Below are positions 43,410-51,778 of a DNA stretch of 64,000 nt, in pieces. Positions within the stretch are counted from its first letter, which is position 1. Each line of letters starts with the position of its first letter. The notes under the pieces were generated by a model. It was not told the DNA's origin. It worked only from the letters and a program-made list of their open reading frames with translations, and made no database searches. This stretch comes from Butyricimonas synergistica DSM 23225. GTDB taxonomy: Bacteria; Bacteroidota; Bacteroidia; Bacteroidales; Marinifilaceae. The translations under genes were made by a program, and so were the position numbers. The DNA is taken from NCBI RefSeq assembly GCF_000379665.1, contig NZ_KB903371.1:53260-117259 (forward strand), read 5' to 3'.

Positions 43410-44564
43410 ATGAATGGATTAGTACGTTTATTATGTTTTTTGTGTGCCTGCGGCGTGTTCTGCTGCTGCAAGTCAGGCACGGGTAAGAAATCCGCGGAGA
43501 AACAAGCGGTTCAGGCGGGGAAGGATTCGATTCCCCGGGTTCAGATTAGATATGCCAAGGGGTTCTGGTTGGAATACCGGGAAGGGTATGCCGTGTTGAA
43601 TATCAAAGACCCGCAGGAGAGTAGTCATACCCATTACCAGTACGTTTTGATTCCCCGGGGGACAAAGGTACAAACCCCGGCGGAGCTGCCCGTGGTGGAG
43701 ATCCCGGTGCGGAGCGTGGTGTGTATGACTTCTTTGCAGTTGTCGAATTTTATCAAGCTGGAGGCGATTGATAAGGTGGTGGGGATTACGAGTACCCGTT
43801 TCCTTTTCAACGGGGAGATGCAGCAACGGGTAGATGAGGGGAAGACCCGCCGTATCGGTATCGAGGGAAACTTTGACAACGAGGTGATTATGAGCTTGAA
43901 TCCCGATCTGATGCTGATTTCTCCTTTCAAACGCGGGGGATACGATGCCGTGAAGGATATTGACATTCCTCTGGTGCCGCATCTCGGTTACAAGGAGATG
44001 ACCCCGCTCGGACAGGCGGAATGGATTAAGTTCGTGGGGCTGCTGTTGGGGATGGAAGATAAGGCTAACGGGGAGTTCGACCGGATAGAGAAGCGGTATA
44101 ATTCGCTGAAAGCCTTCGTCGGAGAGGTGAAACGCCGTCCGGTGGTGTTTAGCGGGGAGTTGCGGGGAGGGGTATGGTATGCAGTGGGAGGCAAAAGTTT
44201 CTTGGCTCAGCTTTTCCATGACGCGGGGGCGGATTATTTCCTGAAAGATGATCCCCGGTCGGGCGGGGTGACACTAGACTTCGAGACGGTGTACAATCAA
44301 GCGGAGAGTGCCGATTACTGGCGGATAGCGAATAGTTTCGCCGGGGAGTATTGTTATGACGCATTGAAGGCTCAGGACGAGCGTTACGCGGACTTCAAGG
44401 CTTTCCGGGATAAACGTGTGATCTATTGCAATATGCGTGAAAAGCCGTTTTACGAGAGTATGCCTGCCGAACCGGAGGTGGTACTTGCCGATATGATTCG
44501 GGTGTTCCACCCGGAGATATTGCCCGATCATGATCCGGTGTATTACGATCTGCTCAAAAAGTAA
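43410..44564 (+). CDS. Corrinoid ABC transporter substrate-binding lipoprotein (BtuF-like)
   Basis: Starting at ATG 43410, preceded by GGAGGAAAAG, the protein is 384 residues. An upstream open frame through the riboswitch is not translated. The N-terminus is a Cys-rich lipoprotein signal peptide (VFCCC). The body is a class III periplasmic-binding fold: VEIPVRSVVCMTSLQLSNFIKLEAIDK near the start and LNPDLMLISPFKRGG central. It should deliver corrinoid (or a ferric chelate) to the following permease. The riboswitch supports corrinoids. The gene ends 4 bases before the permease start. Confidence 0.88.
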   Translation: MNGLVRLLCFLCACGVFCCCKSGTGKKSAEKQAVQAGKDSIPRVQIRYAKGFWLEYREGYAVLNIKDPQESSHTHYQYVLIPRGTKVQTPAELPVVEIPVRSVVCMTSLQLSNFIKLEAIDKVVGITSTRFLFNGEMQQRVDEGKTRRIGIEGNFDNEVIMSLNPDLMLISPFKRGGYDAVKDIDIPLVPHLGYKEMTPLGQAEWIKFVGLLLGMEDKANGEFDRIEKRYNSLKAFVGEVKRRPVVFSGELRGGVWYAVGGKSFLAQLFHDAGADYFLKDDPRSGGVTLDFETVYNQAESADYWRIANSFAGEYCYDALKAQDERYADFKAFRDKRVIYCNMREKPFYESMPAEPEVVLADMIRVFHPEILPDHDPVYYDLLKK

Positions 44565-44568
44565 AGGT

Positions 44569-45612
44569 ATGGGACGAGGACGGAATACTATATGGATGTT
44601 TTTTATCACGGTGTCGATCGTCGTGTTTCTGTTGTTGAATATGTTGCTGGGTTCCGTGTCGATCCCGTTTTCCTCGGTATGGAACGTGCTGGTGGGCGGT
44701 GGTGACGAACCGGTGGCATGGCAGAATATTATATTGAAATCCCGGTTGCCACAGGCGTTGACGGCGTTGGTGGCGGGTGCGGGACTTTCTATCAGCGGGT
44801 TGCAGATGCAGACTATTTTCCGCAATCCTTTGGCGGGACCTTCCGTGTTGGGTATCAGCTCGGGGGCGAGCTTGGGGGTGGCTTTTGTGGTGCTGTTGTC
44901 TGGTAAGTTGGGTGGGGTAGCTTTGAGCCGTTTGGGATTTATCGGAGAGGTCGCCTTGTCGGTGGCGGCTATCGTGGGCGCCCTGTCGGTCATGGGGTTG
45001 ATCGTGTTCGCTTCCCGGAAGATACGGGGAAGTGTCACGCTTCTGATTATCGGGGTAATGATCGGGTATATCGCGAATGCCGTTATCGGGGTGTTGAAGT
45101 TTTTTAGCGTGGAGGAAGATATTAAGGCATACGTGATCTGGGGATTGGGTAGCTTTGCCCGGGTGTCGGGAAACCAGATGATGTTGTTCGTGACGATCAT
45201 GGCGGTGATTATACCCCTGTCTTTTCTACTGATTAAACCCTTGAATTTGTTGATGCTGGGTGACGGGTATGCCCGTAACCTGGGACTGAATATCAATCGT
45301 GCCCGGGTGTGGGTGATAACCTGTTCCGGTGTATTGACGGCGATCGTCACGGCTTATTGCGGTCCGATTATCTTTTTGGGATTGGCGGTGCCTCACTTGT
45401 GCCGGGCGATATTCCAGACTTCCGACCACCGGATATTGATGCCGACCTCGATGCTGGTGGGGGCGTCGCTGGCGTTGCTTTGTAATCTAATTGCCCGTTT
45501 GCCGGGGTTCGAGGGGGCTTTGCCCGTGAATTCGGTGACGGCATTGGTGGGTGCCCCCGTGGTGGCATCCGTGTTGTTCAGGAAAAGGAAGAGGAATGAG
45601 GTGGAAATCTGA
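44569..45612 (+). CDS. btuC: FecCD/BtuC-family ABC transporter permease
   Basis: From ATG 44569 the product is 347 residues, highly hydrophobic with about nine to ten helices. Family motifs include KSRLPQALTALVAGAGLSISGLQMQTIFRNPLAGPSVLG, and the cytoplasmic coupling segment GYARNLGLNINRAR. Such permeases import vitamin B12, heme or siderophores. Flanked by the binding protein and the ATPase under a cobalamin riboswitch, it is most likely a corrinoid importer. The start is 4 bases after the preceding stop. Confidence 0.92.
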   Translation: MGRGRNTIWMFFITVSIVVFLLLNMLLGSVSIPFSSVWNVLVGGGDEPVAWQNIILKSRLPQALTALVAGAGLSISGLQMQTIFRNPLAGPSVLGISSGASLGVAFVVLLSGKLGGVALSRLGFIGEVALSVAAIVGALSVMGLIVFASRKIRGSVTLLIIGVMIGYIANAVIGVLKFFSVEEDIKAYVIWGLGSFARVSGNQMMLFVTIMAVIIPLSFLLIKPLNLLMLGDGYARNLGLNINRARVWVITCSGVLTAIVTAYCGPIIFLGLAVPHLCRAIFQTSDHRILMPTSMLVGASLALLCNLIARLPGFEGALPVNSVTALVGAPVVASVLFRKRKRNEVEI

Positions 45613-45626
45613 ATAAATTTTAAACT

Positions 45627-46640
45627 ATGTCTACGGTTCGTTTGGTAAATCTTTCTATCGGGTACAAGAGTAAGCATGACACGAAGGTGGTGGCGGAGGG
45701 GATTTGTACGGAGATAAACGGGGGTGAGTTGACTTGCCTTTTAGGGGCGAATGGGGTTGGAAAGTCCACGCTGTTGCGAACTTTATCGGCTTTTCAGCCC
45801 AAGTTGAGCGGCGAGATTTTTATCATGGATCGGGAGCTCGGGACTTATTCCGACAAGGAATTGTCAAAAACGATCGGCGTGGTGTTGACCGAGAAGTGCG
45901 ATGTCCGTAACATGAGTGCCCGGGAGTTGATCGGTATGGGGAGAAGTCCTTACACGGGTTTTTGGGGAACGCTCGGGGAGGAGGATAGCCGGATCGTGGA
46001 GGAGTCGATTGCTTTGGTGAAGATCGAGAATCTGGCATCCCGCATGGTACACACGCTGAGTGATGGCGAGCGGCAGAAGGTAATGATTGCCAAGGCTCTG
46101 GCTCAACAGACACCCGTGATCTTTTTGGATGAGCCGACGGCGTTTTTGGATTTTCCCAGCAAGGTGGAAATCATGCAATTGCTCCATCAGTTGACCCGGG
46201 AAACGGGAAAAACGATATTCCTTTCCACGCATGATCTTGAACTAGCCTTGCAGATTGCCGACAAGATATGGCTGATGGATAAGCAACACGGTATCACGAT
46301 AGGGACGCCGGAAGACTTGGCTTTGGAAGGTCACTTGAGTAGTTTTTTTGCCCGGAAGGGGATTGTCTTTGACATGGAAACCGGGTTATTCCGGATCGAG
46401 AATCAATATACTTCCCGGATTCGGTTGATCGGGCACGGGCAGAAGTATGCCATGGTACGAAAAGCGTTGCAGAGGAACGGTGTGTTGGCGAACCGGAACG
46501 TGGAGGCGGACGTGTGGGTGGAAACGGGAGATCTGACGACATCGGGCTTCAAGATTAATGCGCCCGGGAAGCCTGTTATGGAGGTGGCAAATATCGCGGA
46601 GTTGTTAAGCGCGGTGGCGAACGTGTTGCCGAGAGGGTAA
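45627..46640 (+). CDS. btuD: ABC transporter ATP-binding protein (BtuD/FecE-like)
   Basis: The 337-residue ATPase has Walker A GANGVGKST (40-48), signature LSDGERQKV near 147, and Walker B VIFLDEPTAFLDFP near 170, followed by the His switch STHDLELAL. A roughly 85-residue C-terminal extension with no domain I recognise follows. It completes the BtuF-BtuC-BtuD-type importer. The gene's end and terminator overlap a small convergent gene on the minus strand. Confidence 0.92.
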   Translation: MSTVRLVNLSIGYKSKHDTKVVAEGICTEINGGELTCLLGANGVGKSTLLRTLSAFQPKLSGEIFIMDRELGTYSDKELSKTIGVVLTEKCDVRNMSARELIGMGRSPYTGFWGTLGEEDSRIVEESIALVKIENLASRMVHTLSDGERQKVMIAKALAQQTPVIFLDEPTAFLDFPSKVEIMQLLHQLTRETGKTIFLSTHDLELALQIADKIWLMDKQHGITIGTPEDLALEGHLSSFFARKGIVFDMETGLFRIENQYTSRIRLIGHGQKYAMVRKALQRNGVLANRNVEADVWVETGDLTTSGFKINAPGKPVMEVANIAELLSAVANVLPRG

Positions 46641-46820
46641 AAAATAAGGCAGATCCTTATTCAGATCCGCCTTATTCCGTTTGCGGTTGTAAACTTTCTT
46701 TGACTTGTGTACCCTGTTAATGTTCACGGGGTGGAGATGTTCCCTGATCTCTTCTTCTCTCCGGGCTTTCCTCATGGCTTTCAAGTAGTCTGCCCGGGTA
46801 ATTTTGGTTTTGTTTTTCAT
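46605..46820 (-). CDS. Small basic conserved protein of unknown function
   Basis: A 71-residue protein from ATG 46820, Lys/Arg-rich, with the segment ITRADYLKAMRKARREEE and later HPVNINRVHKSKKVYNRK and a LPYF motif. I recall similar short proteins in Bacteroides genomes, but no function. The best support is a well-formed promoter just upstream (46836-46867). The last 36 bases overlap the btuD-like gene in antisense, and the transport operon's terminator hairpin lies within its codons. Basic charge suggests nucleic-acid or ribosome association (inference). Confidence 0.7.
   Translation of the reverse strand: MKNKTKITRADYLKAMRKARREEEIREHLHPVNINRVHKSKKVYNRKRNKADLNKDLPYFLPSRQHVRHRA
46643..46676 (+). 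terminator. Hairpin terminator of the btuFCD-like operon
   Basis: AATAAGGC-a-GATC pairs with GATC-c-GCCTTATT (46643-46655 with 46664-46676), loop 8 bases, starting 3 bases after the stop. It is also coding sequence of the convergent 71-residue gene. Confidence 0.65.
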
Positions 46821-46835
46821 TGTAAATTGTTTTCG

Positions 46836-46867
46836 CAAAGATAGTAACCTTTGATGAAGGTTGCAAA
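46836..46867 (-). promoter_or_regulatory. Promoter of the small basic protein gene
   Basis: On the minus strand a TTTG (-33) is followed after exactly 20 bases by TATCTTTG (-7, TAnnTTTG). Spacing and both elements fit the Bacteroidota primary-sigma consensus; this is the cleanest promoter in the window. Confidence 0.75.
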
Positions 46868-46923
46868 TTCAGGTGAAATCGTATTCTGTAATGGCGTTTT
46901 TTTGCACTTTCTGGATAAATCGG

Positions 46924-48069
46924 CTACATACGTTTCTCGTGATAATACAACGTGTAGAGTGCAATTGCCCCGACGATGGCGCAAGGAATTCCTGCCAAAG
47001 CGGGTGAGGCCAATCCGAAGCCATGTTTGATGACCGCTCCACCTAGTATCGCGGCAACAGCATTGGAAACATTGAAGGCTATCTGTATTCCTGCACCGCC
47101 AAGCATCTCTCCTCCTTTGGCATAGCGTACAATAAGATACTGCAACGGTCCCCCAAGACCGAACAACAAACCCGGGGCGATGAATGCGAATAGCAGCGAT
47201 GGGATTTTATAGCTGGCAAACATATACATCATTGGCATAAGCACGATGGTGAGGGTCGCGATGATTGCTGTAACGATAGAGGGGGTATATTTGTCCGATA
47301 GTCGCCCGGCATAGAAATTGCCGAATACCATGCCTGCACCGACTAAAACCATGATGAATGTCATCGAGGATTCGGAGAAACCGGCAACTTTTGTCATGAT
47401 CGGGGATATATAGCTTAGCCAGCAATATACGCTTGCCTGTTCGAAAAAGACTCCGGCATATATCAGCCACGGGGCTGGCTTTGACAGGAACCGGAACTGC
47501 CCTTTCATGCCGGAATCAGGTAGTGGCGACAGTATGGGTACCCAATATTTTATCGCGATGAATGTAATTAACCCGAATAAGGCAACCATTCCGAAAGGTA
47601 AACGCCATGAGAGTATATGACACATAAAAGTAAAGCCCGGTACTCCGATCAGGTTTGCAATGGTCATGCCGCCAACAAGAACCGCAACAGCAGATGCCCC
47701 TTTACCGTTATCAGCCAATTTAGAACAGACTATGGCACCGGCACCGAAAAATGCCCCATGGGGCAAACCGGCAATAAATCTTGCTGACAGCAGACAAACA
47801 TAATTGGGCGACAGGGCAACCAAGGCATTTCCAACAGCTATTATAGCAGCTAGTAGTAACATCAGACGGCGCAATGGAAATTTGCGAAGGAATAACAATG
47901 ATGGCGCTCCTACAGCCACACCTGCCGAATAGGCAGAGATTAAATGCCCAGCCTTGATGATGCTTATATTTAAGTCATTGGCAATATCACTCAGAATCCC
48001 CATCATACCGAATTCGACTATCCCGAGTGCAAACGTACCAAATGCGAGTGAAAGTAACGATTTCTTCAT
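46924..48069 (-). CDS. MFS transporter (AraJ/arabinose-efflux-like)
   Basis: The 381-residue protein has 12 predicted helices and MFS motifs: SAYSAGVAVGAPSLLFL, then RFPLRR-type loop FLRKFPLRRLML between helices 2 and 3, and a FIAGLPHGAFFGAG helix. Closest in style to the AraJ/efflux subgroup. Substrate unknown. It lies between the corrinoid importer and the cobalamin biosynthesis operon and has its own TACTTTTG box at 48098-48105 and no riboswitch, so a link to cobalamin is not supported by the sequence. Confidence 0.85.
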   Translation of the reverse strand: MKKSLLSLAFGTFALGIVEFGMMGILSDIANDLNISIIKAGHLISAYSAGVAVGAPSLLFLRKFPLRRLMLLLAAIIAVGNALVALSPNYVCLLSARFIAGLPHGAFFGAGAIVCSKLADNGKGASAVAVLVGGMTIANLIGVPGFTFMCHILSWRLPFGMVALFGLITFIAIKYWVPILSPLPDSGMKGQFRFLSKPAPWLIYAGVFFEQASVYCWLSYISPIMTKVAGFSESSMTFIMVLVGAGMVFGNFYAGRLSDKYTPSIVTAIIATLTIVLMPMMYMFASYKIPSLLFAFIAPGLLFGLGGPLQYLIVRYAKGGEMLGGAGIQIAFNVSNAVAAILGGAVIKHGFGLASPALAGIPCAIVGAIALYTLYYHEKRM

Positions 48070-48097
48070 GACGATCTTTCCTTTGGTTTTTAGCCCA

Positions 48098-48105
48098 CAA
48101 AAGTA
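48098..48105 (-). promoter_or_regulatory. Candidate -7 promoter box of the MFS gene
   Basis: The minus strand reads TACTTTTG (TAnnTTTG), 28 bases upstream of the start. The -33 element is not obvious. Confidence 0.45.
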
Positions 48106-48173
48106 CTTAAAAATGTGAGTTGCGATTTTTTCCAGTACTAATTTTTAAATGAAAAATCAGTGCGTATTTGTCG

Positions 48174-49952
48174 TTAATCCGGAATAAGAATGATCTCCAG
48201 TCGAGTGTCGGTTAGCAGAGGGAGGCAGTGGGAGTAACAATGCTGCACGAGAGTGTCGAAGAAGGCGGGGACGTCGGCGAAGATGTCCCATAGTTCACGG
48301 GCGAGGGTGATGTCGGCAATGCGGGCGATGGCAGGAGCGGGACAGTGGCTCTCGGAGGCAAGGCGGGTGATGAAGGCTTTGTTCATGACCACGTGTTTGC
48401 TGTGCGTGTCGAGGTTGCCTTCGGCGAGTTTGACGGCTTTGCCGATCATGATGCCCATGGTGACGGAAGCGATGGACTCGGCTTCTGCTAGTTTGAGGGT
48501 TTCGCCGATGAAGTTGCCGTAGTGGATAAAGGCTTGCTGGGGTAACTCGGGGAAACGGGCACGGAGGGTCTTTTCGCTTTTGGCTCCGGAGTTGATGACG
48601 ATACGGGAGCAACCGAGGGCTTTGGCTACTTGTATTTCTTTACGGATGCTGTTGACAAAGGCTTCCGAGGAGAAGGGGCGAACGATGCCGGAGGTGCCGA
48701 TGATGGATATACCACCCGTGATGCCGAGGCGGGGGTTGAATGTCTTGGCAGCGAGTTCTGTACCGCCGGGGACGGAGATGCGGATGTCGATGCCGGAAGT
48801 GACCTCATGATGATGAATCATGCGTTCCGCTTCCCGGATCATCATGGCTCGGGGAGTGGCGTTAATAGCGGGATCGCCGAGGGGGATACCCAAGCCCGGG
48901 AGAGTGACTGTGCCAACGCCTTCACCGTGCAGGAAACGGATGCCGGGGGTATCGGACAGGGATACTTCCGAATAGATGGTGTAGCCGTTCGTGACGTCAG
49001 GGTCGTCGCCGGCGTCTTTGGTGATGCCACAGGTGCAGGAGCGTGAGGCAAAGGTACACGAGGCGACGGGGAAGGTGATCGTTTCGTCGTTGGGAAGGGT
49101 GATCGTGGCGGTATGTTGCGGCATACCCGAGAGAAGTCCTTGCAGGGCGGCAACTGTGGCAGCCGTGGCGCAAGAACCCGTGGTGAATCCGCTGCGCAGG
49201 GGATAGAATCCCGGCACGAGTCGTTCCACCCAGTAGCGTAGTCCGTGTTCGCCGTTCACCGTGTAGAAACTTTCCGGTAGCGGGGGACGGCGGATAACCA
49301 GCACGGGGATGCCGAGGCTTTTGGCGGCGGCGATCTTCTCGGAGTAGAATCCCGATTCTCCGCTTTCTTTGGTGAGGATGGCATCCGGTTGGATTTCCCG
49401 GAATAGAGCTAGTTCGTCTTGTTCATTTTGCCAAAAGAGTAATCTTTCCCGGGGAAAGCCAGCCCGCAGGGCTAGGGCGAGTGATTCTTCCCGATCGAGC
49501 ACCCGGAACCAGCAAGGAGTCTTTTCCCAGTAGCGGCGCATTTTAGTGATGGTCTGTACTCCCGAAAGGGCGAGAAGGTTGCGGATATGATGTTGTTCGA
49601 GGAATTCGATGGCGTCGTCAAAGGTATCACACCAGAGGTGTGATTCGTCCCGCTCGGGGTAAAGGCGCTCGAAGCGAATCACGGGGAGTTCAAGGCGTTC
49701 GGATACGGTGGCGATATTGGCGTGCAGGAGGCTGGCAAAGGGATGGGCGGCATCGACAATCAGGCGGATGTCATGGCGGGAACAGAAATCTGCTATGGTG
49801 TCGGCATCCATACCTCCGGAGACACGGGAACCGTGCTTGCACTCGATTTGCTGCGTGTCGCTCTTGGTCGAGTAATAATAGGGGGAACCTGCCTCGTCAA
49901 GTACCCGAACAGCTGTTCTGCCTTCTGTTGTGCCACCGAAAATGAGAACCAT
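48174..49952 (-). CDS. Fused precorrin-6A reductase (CbiJ/CobK) and cobalt-precorrin-5B C1-methyltransferase (CbiD)
   Basis: The 592-residue protein starts MVLIFGGTTEGR, the nucleotide-binding start of CbiJ/CobK, and includes VDAAHPFA. From about residue 250 it continues as CbiD, with the family motif LRSGFTTGSCATAATVAAL near 255 and GGISIIGTSGIVRPFS near 420. One polypeptide thus covers ring reduction and C1 methylation in the anaerobic corrin pathway. It follows the CbiG-CobM gene with a 14-base gap and is the last gene of the minus-strand cobalamin operon. Confidence 0.93.
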   Translation of the reverse strand: MVLIFGGTTEGRTAVRVLDEAGSPYYYSTKSDTQQIECKHGSRVSGGMDADTIADFCSRHDIRLIVDAAHPFASLLHANIATVSERLELPVIRFERLYPERDESHLWCDTFDDAIEFLEQHHIRNLLALSGVQTITKMRRYWEKTPCWFRVLDREESLALALRAGFPRERLLFWQNEQDELALFREIQPDAILTKESGESGFYSEKIAAAKSLGIPVLVIRRPPLPESFYTVNGEHGLRYWVERLVPGFYPLRSGFTTGSCATAATVAALQGLLSGMPQHTATITLPNDETITFPVASCTFASRSCTCGITKDAGDDPDVTNGYTIYSEVSLSDTPGIRFLHGEGVGTVTLPGLGIPLGDPAINATPRAMMIREAERMIHHHEVTSGIDIRISVPGGTELAAKTFNPRLGITGGISIIGTSGIVRPFSSEAFVNSIRKEIQVAKALGCSRIVINSGAKSEKTLRARFPELPQQAFIHYGNFIGETLKLAEAESIASVTMGIMIGKAVKLAEGNLDTHSKHVVMNKAFITRLASESHCPAPAIARIADITLARELWDIFADVPAFFDTLVQHCYSHCLPLLTDTRLEIILIPD

Positions 49953-49966
49953 AATGATTGAGTGAT

Positions 49967-51778
49967 TTAATTTCTAAACAGGTGTTTGAATTTATGCGAG
50001 TACAGCTTCGATAGTCCTTTCCGGTTGTCGATGGCGTCACCGACGACAATCATGGTGGTGAGGGTAAGGTTGTTTTCCTTCACGATGCGGGCGAGGTTTT
50101 GTAGCTGTCCCCGGAAAATGCGTTCGTCCTTCCACGTGAGGTGGTAGCAAGCTGCCACGGGGGTGGTTGGCGGGTAGTGTTGCAGGAGTTCATCCTGTAC
50201 TTGGTCGACAATGGAGGCACTGAGAAAGATGCACATGGTGCTTTGCGAACGGGCGAGCAGGTGCAGTTTTTCTTTCTCGGGCATAGGGGTACGTCCTTCG
50301 CCCCGCGTGAGGATAATCGTCTGTACTTTTTCGGGTATGGTAAATTGTGATTGCAGGGCAGCAGCGGCGGCGAGGAAGGAGGAGATGCCGGGAGTGATGT
50401 GGTAGTCCATGCCGTATTCGTCGAAGAATGCCATTTGTTCCTGTATTGCCCCGTAAATGCAGGGATCACCTGTATGTAAGCGTACAATGAAAAGTCCCTT
50501 GTTATAGAATTCTTTCATGAGAGAGAATTGTTCCTCCAAGGTCATGGAGGCAGAACTGCGTACCGTGGCGTTGGGTTTGGCGTAATAGGTCAGTTCCACG
50601 GGCACGAGGCTTCCGGCATAGAGAATCAGGTCAGCCGCCTCGAGGAAGTTTTTGCCCTTCACGGAGATCAGTTCCGGGTCACCGGGTCCGGCTCCCACGA
50701 TCTCGATGAATCCCCGGCGTTCAGCTGTCCGGTCGAGGGCGACGGCAAAGGTGAAGTCATTGCCGTCGGACAGTTTCTGCTTCTGTTTTTCCACGAGCAG
50801 GCGAGTGTTCCTGGCGCTCTTTAAAGCACAGGCTTCTGCCACTCCCGGTACGGAGGTGACTTCCGTGACTTTCTCCGAGGGATTGGGGACTTCTATTTCC
50901 TTGAGATCATCCGCCGTGTAAACGTGAAGCGGGATGCCGGCTTTTCGGGCGATGTCATGCACGAGCGGTTCATCTTGCTTCAAGTCTATTGTCGACACGC
51001 TGGCGAGGGAGTGCGGGGACAGCTTTTCCGCTGTAAGGGTTCGGGTGATGCTTTCCCATACTCCAGTCGGGTCGCAGTTCTTGCGACAACCGACACCGAG
51101 GTGCAGGACGGCAGGGCGATAATATAGGGTTTGTACCGGGCTTTCGTGTTGGTATGGGGTGACCGCGACGAGCAATTCAACGGCTTGAAAGTCGATGTCC
51201 TCGAAACGGTAGAATATTTTCACGTGCTCGGGAGCGGTACGTTCCAAGTAACGGGTACCCTCGTCCTTCACGTCGAGAAGCAGTGCCGTGGGGCGGGTGT
51301 TGACGAAAGCCGTGATGATGGCGTTCATGGGAACGGTTGTTTCCGGATGCCACCTGTGTTCCCGTGCGAGGGTGTCGAGTGCCCAAAGCCCGGTGTTGTC
51401 GCTTTGTGTCGTGATGACGGCTTCTGCCCCGAGAATGTTTGCTACCCGGCGGGTAAGTTGATTGGCTCCCCCGATGTGTCCCGACAACACGGAAATGACA
51501 TGCCGTCCGGTGGAATCCACGTTAATGACGGCGGGGTCGGTGTATTTTGATTGAACGGATGAGGCTATGGCACGGACGCATATCCCGAGAGCCCCTACGA
51601 AGATGAGGGCGTCGTATCGAGAGAATTGTTCGGACACGAAAGCAGTGATCGAGTCCACGGAGGTGCAACTTTCCCGTTTCCCTGTCGCGAATAATTCTGC
51701 CTCGGGCAGTTCTTGCCGGATCGTTCGGGCGATTTGTACGCCTTGGTCGGAGGATATGATAATAGCTATTTTATTCAT
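49967..51778 (-). CDS. Fused cobalt-precorrin-5A hydrolase (CbiG) and precorrin-4 C11-methyltransferase (CobM/CbiF)
   Basis: Residues about 1-340 match CbiG: N-terminal FVGALGICVRAIA, VINVDSTGRHVISVLSGHIGGANQLT, and the C-terminal HLGVGCRKNC with ASVSTIDLK. From about 355 the CobM/CbiF methylase begins (IVGAGPGDPELISVKG, then ILYAGSLVP and RLHTGDPCIYGA). CbiG opens the delta-lactone and CbiF methylates C11. The start overlaps the upstream CbiE-CbiT gene by 8 bases, suggesting translational coupling. The acidic metal-independent hydrolase CbiG marks the anaerobic route. Confidence 0.94.
   Translation of the reverse strand: MNKIAIIISSDQGVQIARTIRQELPEAELFATGKRESCTSVDSITAFVSEQFSRYDALIFVGALGICVRAIASSVQSKYTDPAVINVDSTGRHVISVLSGHIGGANQLTRRVANILGAEAVITTQSDNTGLWALDTLAREHRWHPETTVPMNAIITAFVNTRPTALLLDVKDEGTRYLERTAPEHVKIFYRFEDIDFQAVELLVAVTPYQHESPVQTLYYRPAVLHLGVGCRKNCDPTGVWESITRTLTAEKLSPHSLASVSTIDLKQDEPLVHDIARKAGIPLHVYTADDLKEIEVPNPSEKVTEVTSVPGVAEACALKSARNTRLLVEKQKQKLSDGNDFTFAVALDRTAERRGFIEIVGAGPGDPELISVKGKNFLEAADLILYAGSLVPVELTYYAKPNATVRSSASMTLEEQFSLMKEFYNKGLFIVRLHTGDPCIYGAIQEQMAFFDEYGMDYHITPGISSFLAAAAALQSQFTIPEKVQTIILTRGEGRTPMPEKEKLHLLARSQSTMCIFLSASIVDQVQDELLQHYPPTTPVAACYHLTWKDERIFRGQLQNLARIVKENNLTLTTMIVVGDAIDNRKGLSKLYSHKFKHLFRN

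Noticed and set aside
43473..44219. Minus-strand ORF of 248 residues antisense to the BtuF-like gene
   Set aside because: Low-complexity His/Arg/Leu composition and no family match; the sense gene explains the sequence.
44274..45350. Long minus-strand ORF antisense to the BtuC-like permease (358 residues)
   Set aside because: It is a shadow of the codon structure of the permease: it has no recognisable domain or start context and the plus-strand gene is unequivocal.
46924..48069. MFS gene as a corrinoid or cobalt exporter
   Set aside because: It has its own promoter-like box and no riboswitch, and nothing in its motifs indicates a corrinoid substrate, so I left the substrate unknown.
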